A stretch of 64,000 nucleotides of DNA, taken from assembly GCA_020736575.1 (NCBI GenBank), contig JAGPYM010000001.1, positions 620,001 to 684,000 of the forward strand, given 5' to 3'. Both the position numbers and the translations under genes were made by a program. Under the pieces are notes generated by a model, which was not told where the DNA came from, did no database searches, and was given only the letters and a program-made list of their open reading frames with translations. The DNA is from Thelonectria olida (lineage: Eukaryota > Ascomycota > Sordariomycetes > Hypocreales > Nectriaceae). The stretch's first letter is position 1, and each line of letters begins with the position of its first letter. Below are positions 25,422-37,320 of this stretch, piece after piece.

Positions 25422-25425
25422 ATGA
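25411..25425 (+). promoter_or_regulatory. Four-codon upstream ORF overlapping the mannosidase start
   Basis: ATG CGC CTA TCA TGA. The TGA stop overlaps the main ATG (25422-25424) in the form ATGA. If the transcript starts upstream, ribosomes would stop exactly at the main start, an arrangement that favours reinitiation or lowers translation. The sequence is certain; the effect is inference. Confidence 0.5.
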
Positions 25426-27174
25426 TCGGTTCATTCCAGGGACGAGTAAGTCGTCGCTACGTCGCTCTGTTCATCTTCATCGGCATCGGCTTTGTACTCT
25501 ACACCAACTTCCGACCCCAGGACTACTACCGGACTTCGACCATCAACGGCATCAGATACATGTCCAGCAGCTATGACTGGAGCAAGGCCACCGTTTACTA
25601 CCCCCCACAAAATGTGTCGAAATTGCCCGAGGGCAAACCCAAGGTCCTTCCTCCCGTCCAAGCCGTGACCAAGACGTCTAATTCGGACACCGCCAAGGAG
25701 CGTAAGGCCGCCGTGAAGAAGGCTTTCGTCAAGAGCTGGGAGGCATACAAGACATATGCCTGGACGCAGGATGAGCTCAAGCCCCTCTCCCGCAAGGGCA
25801 AGCAGTCCTTCTCCGGCTGGAGCGCCCAGCTGGTTGATGCCCTTGACTCCCTCTGGCTTATGGATATGAAGGGCGAGTTCAAATTGGCCGTTGAACAAAT
25901 CGCCTTGATTGACTGGAACAGCACTAGCGATAAGTTTCTCAACCTATTCGAAGTCACTATCCGCCATCTTGGCGGCCTTATCGCCGCTTACGATCTCTCT
26001 GGGGAAAAGGTGTTACTCCAGAAGGCTATCGAGCTAGGCGACATGCTATACGCCACCTTTGACACTCCGAACCGACTCCCTAACCACTGGCTCTACTTTG
26101 AGAGTGCAAAGAAGGGCACGCAGAAGGCTGACCCGAGTATGTCCGGTGCGGCCGGATGTTCCATGGGTATGGAATTCACCCGACTCTCGCAACTCACGGG
26201 CGACTCCAAGTACTACGATGCCACTGAACGAGTCAAGCAATTCATCTACCGCAATCAGAACAAGACGAAAATCCCCGGCTTGTGGCCGCACATCATGAAC
26301 TACCGTGACGAGCTTGTCGATACCCCCATGTTCACCCTCGGCGCCGGCGCCGACTCTCTGTACGAGTATTTGCCCAAGATGCACGCCATACTCGGCGGCC
26401 TGGATCCCGAGTACGAGCAGATGACGATACAAGCCCTCGACACGGCCACGAAATATCTCCTGTATCGCCCAATGAACCCCAAGGAGGAAGATATCTTGAT
26501 GGCTGGCAACGTTGTCGAAACCGGGGGTTCGGAAGAGCTCACGGCTGAGATGCAGCACCTTACCTGCTTTGTGGGCGGGACATATGCCCTCGCCGGGAAG
26601 TTGATGGAGCGTAAGGATCTCGTGGACCTTGGCTCACGGCTTACAAGGGGATGCATCTGGGCGTATGACTCGTTCCCCACCAACATCATGCCGGAGATTT
26701 CTCAACTGAAACCCTGCCCCTCCATCGATGAAAAATGCCCCTGGACAGAAATTGATACCAAGGAGAAACGACTTCCCCCAGGTTTCGTAAGGGCACGCGA
26801 CCCCCGGTACTTGTTGCGGCCCGAGGCTATCGAGAGTGTCTTTTACATGTGGCGCATAACTGGAGACGAGAGCTGGAGGGATGCGGCGTGGCGCATGTGG
26901 CAAGGCATTGTGAAGGAGACGGAGACTGACTTGGCGTTTGCCGTCATCAGTGATGTGCGAGTAAAGGATAGTTCAAAAGAGGACTCGATGGAGGTAAGTC
27001 GCCTGTGTTGCTTCGGGTTGATGTCGGATGAAGGCTAACGGTGTTCAACAGACATTCTGGATGTCGGAGACACTCAAGTACTTTTATCTCATCTTTGACG
27101 ATGTTGATGTATTAAATCTCGACGAATGGGTGCTCAACACTGAAGCTCACGGCTTCAAGCGTCCTAAAGCGTAA
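25422..27174 (+). CDS. GH47 class I alpha-1,2-mannosidase, type II membrane protein
   Basis: The exons are 25422-26993 and 27052-27174, giving 564 residues. It trims alpha-1,2-linked mannose from N-glycans in the ER or Golgi. A short cytoplasmic tail and one anchor (residues about 14-30, V-A-L-F-I-F-I-G-I-G-F-V-L) lead to the catalytic (alpha/alpha)7 domain. Visible motifs are G-K-Q-S-F-S-G-W-S-A-Q-L-V-D-A-L-D, S-M-G-M-E-F-T, the paired cysteines in L-T-C-F-V-G-G and R-G-C-I-W-A-Y, and L-R-P-E-A-I-E-S. The calcium-binding Thr lies in N-T-E-A-H-G-F. That last motif is only reached through the 58-base intron, so exon 2 is essential. A tiny upstream ORF overlaps the start. ER (Mns1-like) versus Golgi type cannot be settled from sequence alone. 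Confidence 0.92.
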
Positions 27175-27797
27175 GAGTTGGTAGAGAGTTTAGAGAGACG
27201 GCATGGCAATACGACAGTCAGACAGCAACAAGGTGGGGGTTCCGGCGGGGTGACATTAGGGACCGCTTGAGTTTGGATACCCTGGGATTATTTATCATGA
27301 TTTGACAGCGCTTGACGGGTTGTAACTATAGACGGATTAGCATAAGCATGGAGAACTAGATGGGTTGGTGTTCTTGGAGCTGGTGAATCTGAGTCTCTAC
27401 TGTCATGACGAATCCTTGTCTTTCATGACAGCTTCCGTGTCTCGGACCATATTGGAACCGTCATTGCGCACAACCAATTATGGATGGAAATAAAGCAAAA
27501 ATCTCCATGCATTATTATACTCTCTAAAGCTTCCCTCCAATCATCTAATTCAGTCGTTCAAATGTCGTTGGCTGCCTCAATCCCATCTGATAAGGTCGTG
27601 TGCCACCTAATCTCGCCCCGCCAATGCGCATCCCCCCCGCTGGCCTTAATTACATCACCGTTCCTCAATCCCTCCCTTGCACCCTTGCCTCTTTTTCTCT
27701 CAACTTCCCGCGTCCACCCGAAAATCCTCTCTTCTCTCTCTCACACTCCCACATTCGACTCCCTCCTCCCCAACCCCATCTTCAGCGGTGATGAGGC
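27175..27797. other. Intergenic, 5' flank of the J-protein gene
   Basis: About 620 bases. Bases 27650-27780 are C/T-rich and suit a leader. No gene recognised. Confidence 0.6.
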
Positions 27798-28877
27798 ATG
27801 CTGTTGCATCCCGCCTCCCTCCGTAGCCCGATGCAGAGGCGGCTGCGCGCTGCAATCCCTATCAAGGGTGCGCAGCCGGCGGTGGCATCGCAGGCGCTTG
27901 TGCTGCTCCGGTGTCGGGAGCAGACGAGGCGGACGCTGCATGACGAGATCAAGAGGAAGAATCACTACGAGCGGTTGGGCGTGAGACTTGACGCTACACC
28001 TGCCGAGATCAAAAAGTCAGTTTCTCCCCTCCCCATACCATTTCAATTCTTTCCCCCAGCGTTGAAGCATCATTGCCATGAAAAAGTGCCCCAAGGCTAA
28101 CAGCTCGTCCTCGTACATAGATCCTTCTACTCCCTCTCCAAAAATCACCACCCAGACGCCAACCGCTCCGACCCAAACGCCGCCCACCGCTTCTCCCTCT
28201 TCTCCGAGTCCTACACCATCCTCTCCGACTCCTCCCGCCGCGCCGCCTACGACCGCGACGTCCTGCACGTCCACCACCACCATCACTCCGCCCACGCCAA
28301 CCCCCGCGCCTCCTACCACAGCTCCAACAACCCGGCCGGCGGCCGCTCCCCCTCAGGCCTCAGCAGGCGAAGGGGCACCTTCCGCGGTCCCCCGCCCAGC
28401 TTCTACCGCAGCGGCGGCTGGGGCGATCAGGGCGAGAAGCGCCGCCAAGCGCATGAGGAATCCACCGGCACCGGCGACGCCAGCTCGTCGACAGCGCATC
28501 CCGAAGGCGACGGTCACGCGCATCGTCCGTGGGCCGACCCGTTCGCGTACCAGCACCACCAGCGGCATGCCCAAACACACAAGCACTCCCCGCGCCACGG
28601 CGGCATGGGCGTTGGCGAAGACCCCTTCGGCCACCAGGAAGAGGTGCCGCACTTCGACAAGCAGGGCCACACGCGGACGCACACGCGCGAGGACCGCCGG
28701 CGCTGGGCCCGGGAGCGCCGCGCTTTCGGGGACGACAACATTGAGTTTGAGCCGCAGACGAGTATTGCGGGCCACTTCTTCATCATCTCGGGGATATTGG
28801 TCGCCACTCTTCTGGCGCCTCTGGTGTACCTCCAAGTAATGCGACTGGGTCGCAAGACTCCCAAGGAACGGACTTGA
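27798..28877 (+). CDS. J-domain protein with C-terminal membrane anchor (Jid1-like)
   Basis: The exons are 27798-28015 and 28121-28877, giving 324 residues. The J domain starts H-Y-E-R-L-G-V near residue 54 and carries the H-P-D tripeptide at residues 83-85. It is split by the intron just after E-I-K-K. Its job would be to stimulate an Hsp70. The middle is His/Arg/Ser-rich and probably disordered. One membrane segment lies near the end (residues 291-313, H-F-F-I-I-S-G-I-L-V). The Arg-rich, acid-free N-terminus suggests a mitochondrial presequence, which with the anchor resembles yeast Jid1; that assignment is inference. A second in-frame ATG at 27831 would drop 11 residues and is an equally good start. 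Confidence 0.82.
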
Positions 28878-29220
28878 TTTTGGCTCCGGTTAGGAAATCG
28901 ACCTTGGAAAGGATTGGACGGTGTTTGTATATAAAACTTGCCGCACAGCCATGTTTTTGGAGTTATTCATTGGTGATTCCCCAAGATGGAGCATCTGAGT
29001 TACAAACACAGAAATATTGCAAAATCAATGGGGCTTTGATTGGAGCGATTTCATCGGCAGAGAATTGTCATCTTCAGGAATTTTTATTTGTGTGATTATC
29101 TACATCCGAGACCACCGCAATGCAAGACTGTAAGATACAAGAGCCGTTATGGGTGGACGGTTCTGAGGGGGTGGATCTAGCAGATGGGTAAGGCTAGAGG
29201 AGGCGGACTGAAGAAGCTTC
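28878..29220. other. Convergent 3' region, J protein / VDAC
   Basis: About 340 AT-richer bases between two convergent stops. No gene seen. Confidence 0.6.
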
Positions 29221-30765
29221 TTAACCCTCGAAGGTGAAGCTGGCGCCGAGCTTGTGGGTGGCCTGGTCGAGCTTCTGGGTGTCGAAAGAACCACCGAGAC
29301 CCAGGGTGACGCCCTCACGGAGGAGGACGTTGTAGGCAAGGGCGGCAATACCACGGTCGTTGATCTTGACCTATATTACAGAAGGTGGTTAGTGACAACT
29401 ATTCACCCTGTCCGAGAAACAAACGAGGAATACGAACCTTGGCGAAGGAGACGGGGTCAATGCGGTACTTGGAGGCAACCTCGAGACCGACGGCGTTGCC
29501 AGTCTTGGAGTTCCAGGTAGCCTTGGCACCAGCCTCGACCTGGCTGTTGACCTTGTGGTAGTAGGAAGCAGCGAAGACGCTGAGGTTGTCGGAGGCAGTG
29601 ATGGCAGCGCTGTACTGGGGAGCAGCGTAACCGACAGCGGCGCTGTAGGCGGTCAGGGCAGCCTTGTTGGCGTCGTAGCCAGCAGAGGCACCAGCGAGGA
29701 AACCCTCATGGCCGACAACGGCATCGACGTTGGCGACGGGACCCTTGAGGAGGTCGAAGAAGGCACGGCCGTGGAAGCCGGGCTGCTTGAAGTGGAGGTT
29801 GAACTTAGCACCCTTGGCAGCAGTGGCGGGGAGGAAGTTGAAGAGACCCTCAAGCTTGAGACCCTTGGCAAGCGAGTCGCTGACCTCGATCTTGGTGTCG
29901 AGAGCGTTGGCGGTGTTCCAGGTCTGGGTGAGGGTGAGGCCTGTGCGCGAGTAGAACATTAGCAGCTGAGCATAGCCAGGCTGAAGAAGCGTCCCGAATC
30001 CGATCGGCCAGCCCGTGCTGGGGCCGAGGATTCGCGAGAGGCTGAGGGAGGGGAGGTCGCTTGTTCTGCGACGGGGTTCTTTGGGTCTTTTTCTGTGTTT
30101 ATGTGCAGGGTGCAACCGAAGCGAAGTCTGCGATGCGGACGGCAACGGTGCGGGTATCTCTAATAGTGACAACGCTGAAGAAGACGAAGAAGAAGACGAG
30201 GAGGAGCTTGGTGATGCCGTACCGGTAGGCTTGTCGGTGTATTTTCCCTCAATCTACAATGGCCCCAATTGGGGCTCAAGTCAGCTATGGATCGACAAAA
30301 GCTAGGCACTGGGACTCGAATTGGCTTCGGGAAGCTAGTCCGACGGCAGCAAAGCCATCTGTCGTTGCCGGAATGATGCCCGAAGGCCCCAGTAGACCCA
30401 AGCCAGCGAGGCTGAAAGATGGGGATGTTTACTTACGGCAGCAGAGGTGGCCTTCTCGTGGCTGGACTTGCCAGTGACCTTGAAGGCAACGCCGTTGGGG
30501 GCGGTGTCCTTGAACTCGAAGGTGGTGGCCGAGAGGTGGTAGAAATCCTTGTTCAGGAGCTGCACGATGCGAAAGTCGGCCGAGGTCAGCAGGTCGGAAC
30601 GAAACAACAAATGCGCCCTGTTCTCCCACATCGGCATCTTTCTTACCGCGGCCGAAAAGCTATTTTGCAGCTCGGCCGGCAGAAGAGACGACGACGCGGG
30701 GAGCTTGGAAAGAAGCTTACATCATTGGCCGGCTTGGAAATGTCGGAGAAGGCGGGGACAGACAT
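29221..30765 (-). CDS. POR1: Mitochondrial outer-membrane porin (VDAC)
   Basis: The exons are 30765-30721, 30559-30437, 30253-30223, 29940-29438 and 29370-29221, giving 283 residues, exactly the usual fungal VDAC length. The protein is a 19-strand beta-barrel passing metabolites such as ATP and ADP across the mitochondrial outer membrane. The N-terminal helix reads M-S-V-P-A-F-S-D-I-S-K-P-A-N-D, followed by L-L-N-K-D-F-Y-H. Typical strands include L-T-L-T-Q-T-W-N-T. The C-terminal sorting signal is H-K-L-G-A-S-F-T-F-E-G. Exon 3 is only 31 bases (I-E-G-K-Y-T-D-K-P-T). The four introns are longer than average here (67 to 282 bases). Strong codon preference suggests high expression. Confidence 0.96.
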
Positions 30766-32932
30766 GATTGCGGTTGGGTTGGATGAGAAGATGATGAGAG
30801 GAAGAATGGATGAAGATGATGGAAGAGCAACAAATGCGGATTGGGGGGGGGGGGGCCGAGAAGAAGGGGAGAGGAGCAAGGGCGGGCGGGAGATGGGTGA
30901 GGCCGGGTCCAAAAGGTTTGGGGCACACGATGCAGGAACTCGATTGGCACGATAGGCATATTGGCACATGGCTCGTTTTCACTCGGCTTGGGCCAGCAAT
31001 GCCGATGATTGGCTAATTCGGAAGCTCCCCCGAGCTGGAGCCAGCAAATCCCGCCCGAACGGGCTTCTTGACGGTGTGTGCACCCTGAAATTCGCCAAAT
31101 GCTCACCGTCTACGGCAACAACAACCACTGTAGAATGTCCCTGCTGGGCTCTGACTTGCCGACCTGTCATGGATTGCGCAGTGGTGATATGCGATTTCCT
31201 TAGGCGCTGCGCTGGGCCTGAGGATATGACGAGGTCGGCTGATGTCGGGCCAACCCACCCGTGGGAAGTTGGCACCAGTTACGTACCGGGGCACAACTAT
31301 TTCTTCCTCTGCCGCTCTGCAGGGCGCTGGCGGTAGGTAACTTTTAGCGAATGTGGCATTGCGGGATGGAGACGCCAAAGAACGGGCCCACGTGGAGGTG
31401 AAATCTGGGCAGCCAGCCAACGACGACGACGACACGCGGGAAAGGTATTAACCATCGCTTCGATAGGTCTTCTATCAAGTCAATGGTTAGACATGTCATC
31501 AGCGACCCAGTATCTTGGTACTTGCCTGACCAAGAGCATTGATTGCATTGTTGGTCGTGCCTGTCTGGTGCGAATTTGGCCCGTTGCCAGGGGACTTTGT
31601 TTTCCTTTTTTTTCCCCTTTTTTTTTTTTTTCCTTTCGGTATTTCCTCCCCCAGCCCGGTCAAGCCACCGTCAATCCCAACGACGTATCTGCCTGGTTAT
31701 TCAGCTTCAGTATTTGGGAATGATCAGACAGAGCATCCCCAACAAAGAACAATCGCAAGAGAAGTGGTACGACTCTGGCGCCTTTGAAGCATACCGAAGG
31801 CTACCTGCGGTAGAACTGCTTGCTCCCATTCCCGTCCCGTGCCGTGTCAAGGACGCCGTTTGCACCTGGTGTCATAACACAAGGTACTTTCATCTTCTCC
31901 CCTAGGCAACGGCTCACTCAGGTACCTAGATACCCGGTTCCGACTTGCCGCAGCTGGCTGGACCCTCCCCGCCTGGCATGTGTGAGCCTTTTGCCATCAA
32001 CTCAAAAAGGACGCAATGCAACAAAGCCACTTCTTGAGCAACGCCATGATGTCAACTGCCATATCCATTAATGCTCATTTTACCTTCAATTATGCGTATG
32101 CAACACGAAACCGTCCACAGCTAAACCCAATGCCCTTGTAAACCGTTGCCAGATACATTTTCCATCAACGCATAAACTCTCTAAATGAACGCAGTCACAC
32201 TATTTCGTCCACAACCAACACTAGCCACACCTCGTGACACCATCGTCCCCCAATCCGTCGTCAGTTGTCCTCACCAAAAGCGTCTCAGAGTCCTCCTTCT
32301 CCCTCCCGTCCGTAAGGCCGGTGCCATGTCCGAGCCCAATTCGCCCACTCTCTCCACCACGCCCTCATTCGGCTTCCCAGCTTTCCTCTCTTGGCCTAAT
32401 TGTCTGCTTTGACACCCAACACACCCTTCGAGCCTTGCAGCAACGAACTTGATCGACAGCCCACGTCAGTGAATTCAAGTCACCCATTGGCCCGCCCAAC
32501 CCGAGAGCGCTACCGTAACATCGACCTTGTCTTGAATTTCAAGGGACCAACGAACTGGGGCCTGACTACAGATTACTCACTGTTACTTTCTCCTCATCAT
32601 GTCATGAAGAACTTCTTGACGTGCCACACTGACCAAGGACCTCGCAATATCACTATTATCAGAATCCAAGAGTCAACTACTCGATTAAAGTCAACCTCAA
32701 ATAGGTATTCATTCAAATATCCAAATTTACATCACATCTCCTTCTCTTTTCGTACCCCCCAACATCATCATCATTCCAAGCATTACCAAAAGACGCCTTT
32801 TTTCTTCATTCCATGAAAACGGCTCCAGAGATGCTTTTCTTTAATCCGCAACAAGATTGAAGTAGCCAGGATAAGATACAATGAGGAAAACAATTCGCAT
32901 GCCGGCCGATTCGTTTTTGTAAAACGCCCTCT
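30766..32932. other. Intergenic, 2.2 kb, with homopolymer tracts
   Basis: This holds the 5' flank of VDAC and the 3' flank of asparagine synthetase, both on the minus strand. It contains a 13-base G run at 30843-30855 and a T-rich stretch at about 31599-31638. No open frame here resembles a known protein. Confidence 0.6.
30843..30855. repeat. G13 homopolymer
   Basis: Thirteen consecutive G on the plus strand, hence C in the presumed VDAC leader, 78 bases upstream of its ATG. Likely length-variable; the exact count may also be a sequencing artefact. Confidence 0.8.
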
Positions 32933-35297
32933 CTAAACAGCGTTCTGATACTTTGCGTTATGAGTCTTGATGGCTCTGTTTCCTTCAGTTAGCATCTTTC
33001 ATTCTTCCTCTCGTCTACATATGGGTTGAACATACCGGCCACTGGGGTCCGACTGCTGAGACCAGGTCGGCGTCCAGCGCATGACGGTGCTGGCGCAGGT
33101 AGGGGGGAAGTGCTCGTCAAACATACATCGGTACCAGTAACTATGGCCTTGTTAGTCGTCCTTCGCATGAACGTCATTAGGAAGATAGAAAACATACGCT
33201 TCCTTGGTGTCGGGAATATCGTCACCCCACTCAGGCTTGGGGTTCTTCATCATCTCGTCGGTAACCTGTGCCTCGGCATTGTCCTTGAGCGCATCGATCC
33301 ATCCGTATCCGACACCGTCAGAGAACTGCTCCTTCTGTCGCCAAAGAATGTTGTCGGGAAGGTAGGGCTTCTCGTCGGGCTCGTCAGAAGTATCAAAAGC
33401 CTTGCGGATAATGTATTTCTCAAGCCTGTCCTTGGTGATCATCTTGTCGGTGGGATCGATGTTCATTGAGGTCTCAAGGAACTGTCACTCTGTTAGCTTG
33501 GCCTTCCTCATTATTCATGGCGAACTGACCTCTTTGTCCAGGAAAGGCACTCGAGCCTCCAGACCCCAAGCAGAGGTCGACTTGTTGGCTCGGAGACAGT
33601 CGGCATAGTGCAAGTTCTTGACACGGCGGACAGTTTCCTCGTGGAAAGACTCCTTGTCAGGAGCGGCGTGGAAGTAGAGGTAACCGCCAAAGATCTCATC
33701 GCTACCCTCACCGCTAAGAACCATCTTGACACCCATAGCCTTGATTTTTCGCGAAAGGAGGTACATGGGGGTCGAAGCTCGGATGGTGGTGACATCGTAA
33801 GTCTCTAGGTGGTAAATAACGTCTGATAGAGCGTTGAGGCCGTCCTCAATGGTAAAGGTCATGACGTGATGGCGAGTGCCGAGGAACTTGGCGACCTCCA
33901 GGGCAGCCTTGTTGTCGGGGGATCCGGGGAGACCGATGGAGAAAGAGTTGAGCTGGGGAAGGTAGGTGACGGTGTCGAGGTTCTCGTCGTCATCAATGCC
34001 GACCAAGCCCTCACCCGTGTCGGGGTTGCTGATCACCTCGGCCATGTCGGCCTCCGCGAGTGCCTTCTTACGGAGCCTGAGCATCTCACGCTGAGCAATT
34101 GAGGCAACCAGACTAGAATCGAGACCACCAGAAAGGAGCACACCGTAAGGCACCTCGGCCATGAGGCGCTTTCGGACAGCCTTCTCTAGGGCATGTCGAA
34201 GAACCTTGAGGTCAACGGGGGTCTGGGGAACCTTGGCGGGGTCCCACCAAGAAGGGTTGAAGTAGCGCTCAGTCTTGCCGGTCTTGGAGTCGTAGACATG
34301 GCCGGGAGGGAAGGCCTCGATCTTGTCGCACACGGGGTGCAAGCACTTGAGCTCGGAGGCGAAGTAGACAGTGCCGGGCTCCTGGGAGGACCAACCCTGG
34401 TAAAAGGTGGTGATACCGATAGGGTCTCGGGCGGCAATGGTGCGGTCCTGCTTCTTGTCGTACAGAACGAACGAGAACATTCCATCGAGATGGTTGGGGG
34501 CGTCAACGCCGTATTTCATGTACTGCGAGAGTTTCTTGTAAGTTCCACGTCCCCACTGCGCGTCGTGAGTCACTTAAGGACGGGGAGCCACCTACCAGAG
34601 GGATAATGACCTCGCAGTCGGAAGTGGTCTTGAAGTGGTACTGGCCATGGAGCTCCGTTCGGATCAGACGATGGTTGTAGATTTCACCGTTGACGGCGAG
34701 AATGATGGAGTCATCCTCGTTGGTGAGAGGCTGAGCACCGGACTCTGTGTCGACCGTTAGTGGGCGAAGGTCGGAGCGAGATCGGGAGAGGGTGGCAACT
34801 CACCAACACCGACAATGCTCAGACGCTCATGGCAGAGAACTAACGAAGAAGGTCAGTAAGACGAGCCGACGCGTTGTGGAAGCCAATTGACCTACTGGTG
34901 TGGTTGGAGATGATGCTGCCACCTGGGCATGCGGTTTAGTATTTGCGCTCGACGAGGGGCATGGTTCGGCCGAAGAACTCACTCCAATCGGGGCCACGGT
35001 GACGGATCCTGCAGACAATCGGGTCAATGGCTTGAACAGCGGGAGGGCTGCTTGATAGGAAGACACTTACGCTTTCGCGAGCTTAAGAGCAGTAGGCTTA
35101 AACTTCTGGACGTCGGGATGACTTCGTCGCGTGTCATGTCAGTCGAGGTTCTCAATGGCGGGGTGTTCCCATGGCGGGGTGATGGACAGTGCCCCTCCAG
35201 ATCCATGTCGCGGGCAGCGCAAAAACGTGCATGGCATTGGATCGAGGCGACGAATTGGGTAACGAACTCACCGATGACAAGCAAAGATGCCACACAT
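32933..35297 (-). CDS. ASN1: Asparagine synthetase, glutamine-hydrolysing
   Basis: Ten exons: 35297-35272, 35121-35071, 35008-34983, 34922-34896, 34839-34804, 34744-34596, 34522-33530, 33481-33198, 33140-33036 and 32975-32933. They sum to 579 residues with every junction in phase. The enzyme makes asparagine from aspartate, glutamine and ATP in the cytosol. The N-terminal glutaminase domain starts M-C-G-I-F-A-C-H with Cys2 as nucleophile; R-H-R-G-P-D-W-S and N-G-E-I-Y-N-H follow. The synthetase domain has the pyrophosphate loop S-G-G-L-D-S-S (residues 236-242) and [12 protein letters not shown]. The first five exons are 26-51 bases each. A TGACTC site 135 bases upstream fits general amino-acid control, which acts on this gene in yeast. 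Confidence 0.96.
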
Positions 35298-36665
35298 GGT
35301 TGCGGTTCTGTGGGAGGGAAGGGACAGTCAACACCACAAGACGAGACACGAGATGTTTACGATACAAAAGAGGAAGAGAAGGGAAGAAGGCGAAGAGGGC
35401 GCAAGTTGTTTAACTAAAGAAAAAAAGAGGGGAGTCATTCAAAACTCCACCAAGAGGAAAGGGCACGGCATCGGGAGAAAAAAAAAAGTGGAAGGCTACC
35501 GCCGGTTACTCACAAATAAGGTCCATTACAGTTATCCACCAGTCGTCTTCTTTTTGCCCGCGCCGGTGTTGGATCCCCGTTGACTGGAGTACACGCTCTC
35601 TACGCCAAGGGCACAGCAAATCCAGTGTCACCCGTGCCTGATATCATCAAGGGACCATACCATGCAAAGGGAGAGCCGCTGATAACGGGCTCCATCCATG
35701 ACATGTTGCCTCTGTCGCTTGTTGAGCAATGCCGGCCGACTTCGGCTTGTAATTCAGCCACTTCTATTGGCAGCTGACCTCGAAAACCTTGAGCAGTCCA
35801 CCCATCACTTACATAAATCACCCTGGCACCATCGATAAGAGCTTCCTACACCGTCCCTCGTGGAGAGCTCAAGGATGTGCACATGTCTCAATCCCAGGCC
35901 CCAAGATGAGCTCGGCCAGGGCTGGTTGGTTGGTGATGCTGCGCGTACCTAATTGTGTTTGTCTTGCTGTCCTGCACTTGGCTCATGAGAACTCTCAAGC
36001 CAGTGGGGGGAAAACTACAATCCACGCTGTCGAGAGGGATGATGCATATACTCGTGGGATATTGGAGATTCGGACCATCGCCGAGGGCTAGATCAACAAA
36101 TGCGCATTGAAACTCGCATGCATTTCGTCCGTGTCTGGCTGGCTCCATGCCGACATCCACTCCCAAGCCTCAACAAGAGCAACTGATACAGTCACGGTAT
36201 GCGTAGTGGGGCCGAGACGTCAAAAGCAAGCCCGGTCAATGGGTTCCGACAACGCTCCTTGAGATGATTCACGCTCACCGGGACCGGGAACGGGACAGAA
36301 ACCGGGAGTGCGACACTGAGAAATCATTATGATGGGTCAAGACGGAGTTCAGGAAATATTTCGTCATATTTAGGAAATTCAACCCAACTGAACGATTTGC
36401 CGTTTCTCTGCTTCGCCTGATACAAGGTGCTATGAAGTTATCTCGCCGTATCGCCTGCACCTTGCCGTGCGATGCAATGCCATGCTCCGTCGCCGTGTGA
36501 CTTGTGAGCCGATCATGTCTTTGCAGTTGATGTTCGGGCAGCACCTCGCTTTCCCGAGCCACATCTCAAAGAAATCATTTTCGCCTTGGTATTTCCCAAA
36601 CGCCATAGCCAGACATCCCTAAGAAACTGTCTCAAGTCTTCCCTCCCTGAACCCACGCGCGCCCT
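35298..36665. other. Intergenic, ASN1 5' flank and UBC9 3' flank
   Basis: About 1.37 kb. Bases 35360-35500 are strongly purine-rich on the plus strand, so the asparagine synthetase leader is pyrimidine-rich. A Gcn4/CpcA-type site is listed separately. No gene recognised. Confidence 0.6.
35432..35437 (-). promoter_or_regulatory. Possible Gcn4/CpcA (CPC1) site upstream of ASN1
   Basis: The minus strand reads ATGACTCC, containing the TGACTC core, 135 bases upstream of the asparagine synthetase ATG. Amino-acid biosynthesis genes of fungi are commonly activated through such sites. One match in a GA-rich leader is suggestive only. Confidence 0.35.
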
Positions 36666-37320
36666 TCATGGTGCCGGGTTGTCCCGGACGACACGGCGAA
36701 TTCGCTTCTCGTACTCCGTGCGGTCTTTCTTAAAAAGAGTATATGCGTCCGCTTGGGCGGGAGACTCGGGGTTGGGATCGTTGAGCAGGTCCTGGATGCC
36801 CAGGAGGATCTGCTTGACCGTGATGGCGGGCTTCCATGCTTCGTCTTCGTTGAGAATCGACAGGCAGACCGTGCCGGAAGGGTAGACGTTGGGATGGAAT
36901 AGTGGGGGGACGAATTTGCCTACAGGGCGCAAGACAAATCAGTATTATGGCTTCGTGGGGGATGTGATCTCATCCGACATCAGTGGTACTCACATTTGGG
37001 AGGTTTCGTGGGGTACTCTGGGGTGGAAAGGTCAACGCATGCATCTTCAAGCGGCTTGTCTTCGTCGGCACTTACCCTCCGGAAAAGAAATGGTCAGTTT
37101 AAACAAGCCTCCCTCCCAGATCGTCTTCTCCTTGCCTGGGATACCGCACTCCCAGTTCTTCACGTCTAAGATGCCATCCTTGTTGCGGGCGGGCTTTGCG
37201 TAGAACCCAAAAGGATGGTCTCGCCGCCACTGCTTTCTGTCCAGACTTAGCCAACTTCCCCAGGCCAAAGGGCAGCAGACCTTACCTCTCCTCCTGTAAC
37301 CGGTTATGGCACAAAGACAT
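36666..37320 (-). CDS. UBC9: SUMO-conjugating enzyme E2 Ubc9
   Basis: The exons are 37320-37286, 37236-37076, 37017-36994 and 36919-36666, giving 157 residues, the standard length. It takes SUMO from the E1 and passes it to lysines in W-K-x-E contexts, mainly in the nucleus. Visible are the basic start [21 protein letters not shown], the P-P-K-C-K-F core, [11 protein letters not shown] with the catalytic cysteine at residue 92, and the helix R-T-E-Y-E-K-R-I-R. Exon 3 is just 24 bases (mainly E-Y-P-T-K-P-P-K). The upstream region is shared with the divergent PEX19 gene. Confidence 0.96.

Noticed and set aside
28078..28839. 253-codon Thr/Pro-rich frame
   Set aside because: It is the wrong frame over the J-protein exon 2, which carries the H-P-D motif and membrane anchor in another frame.
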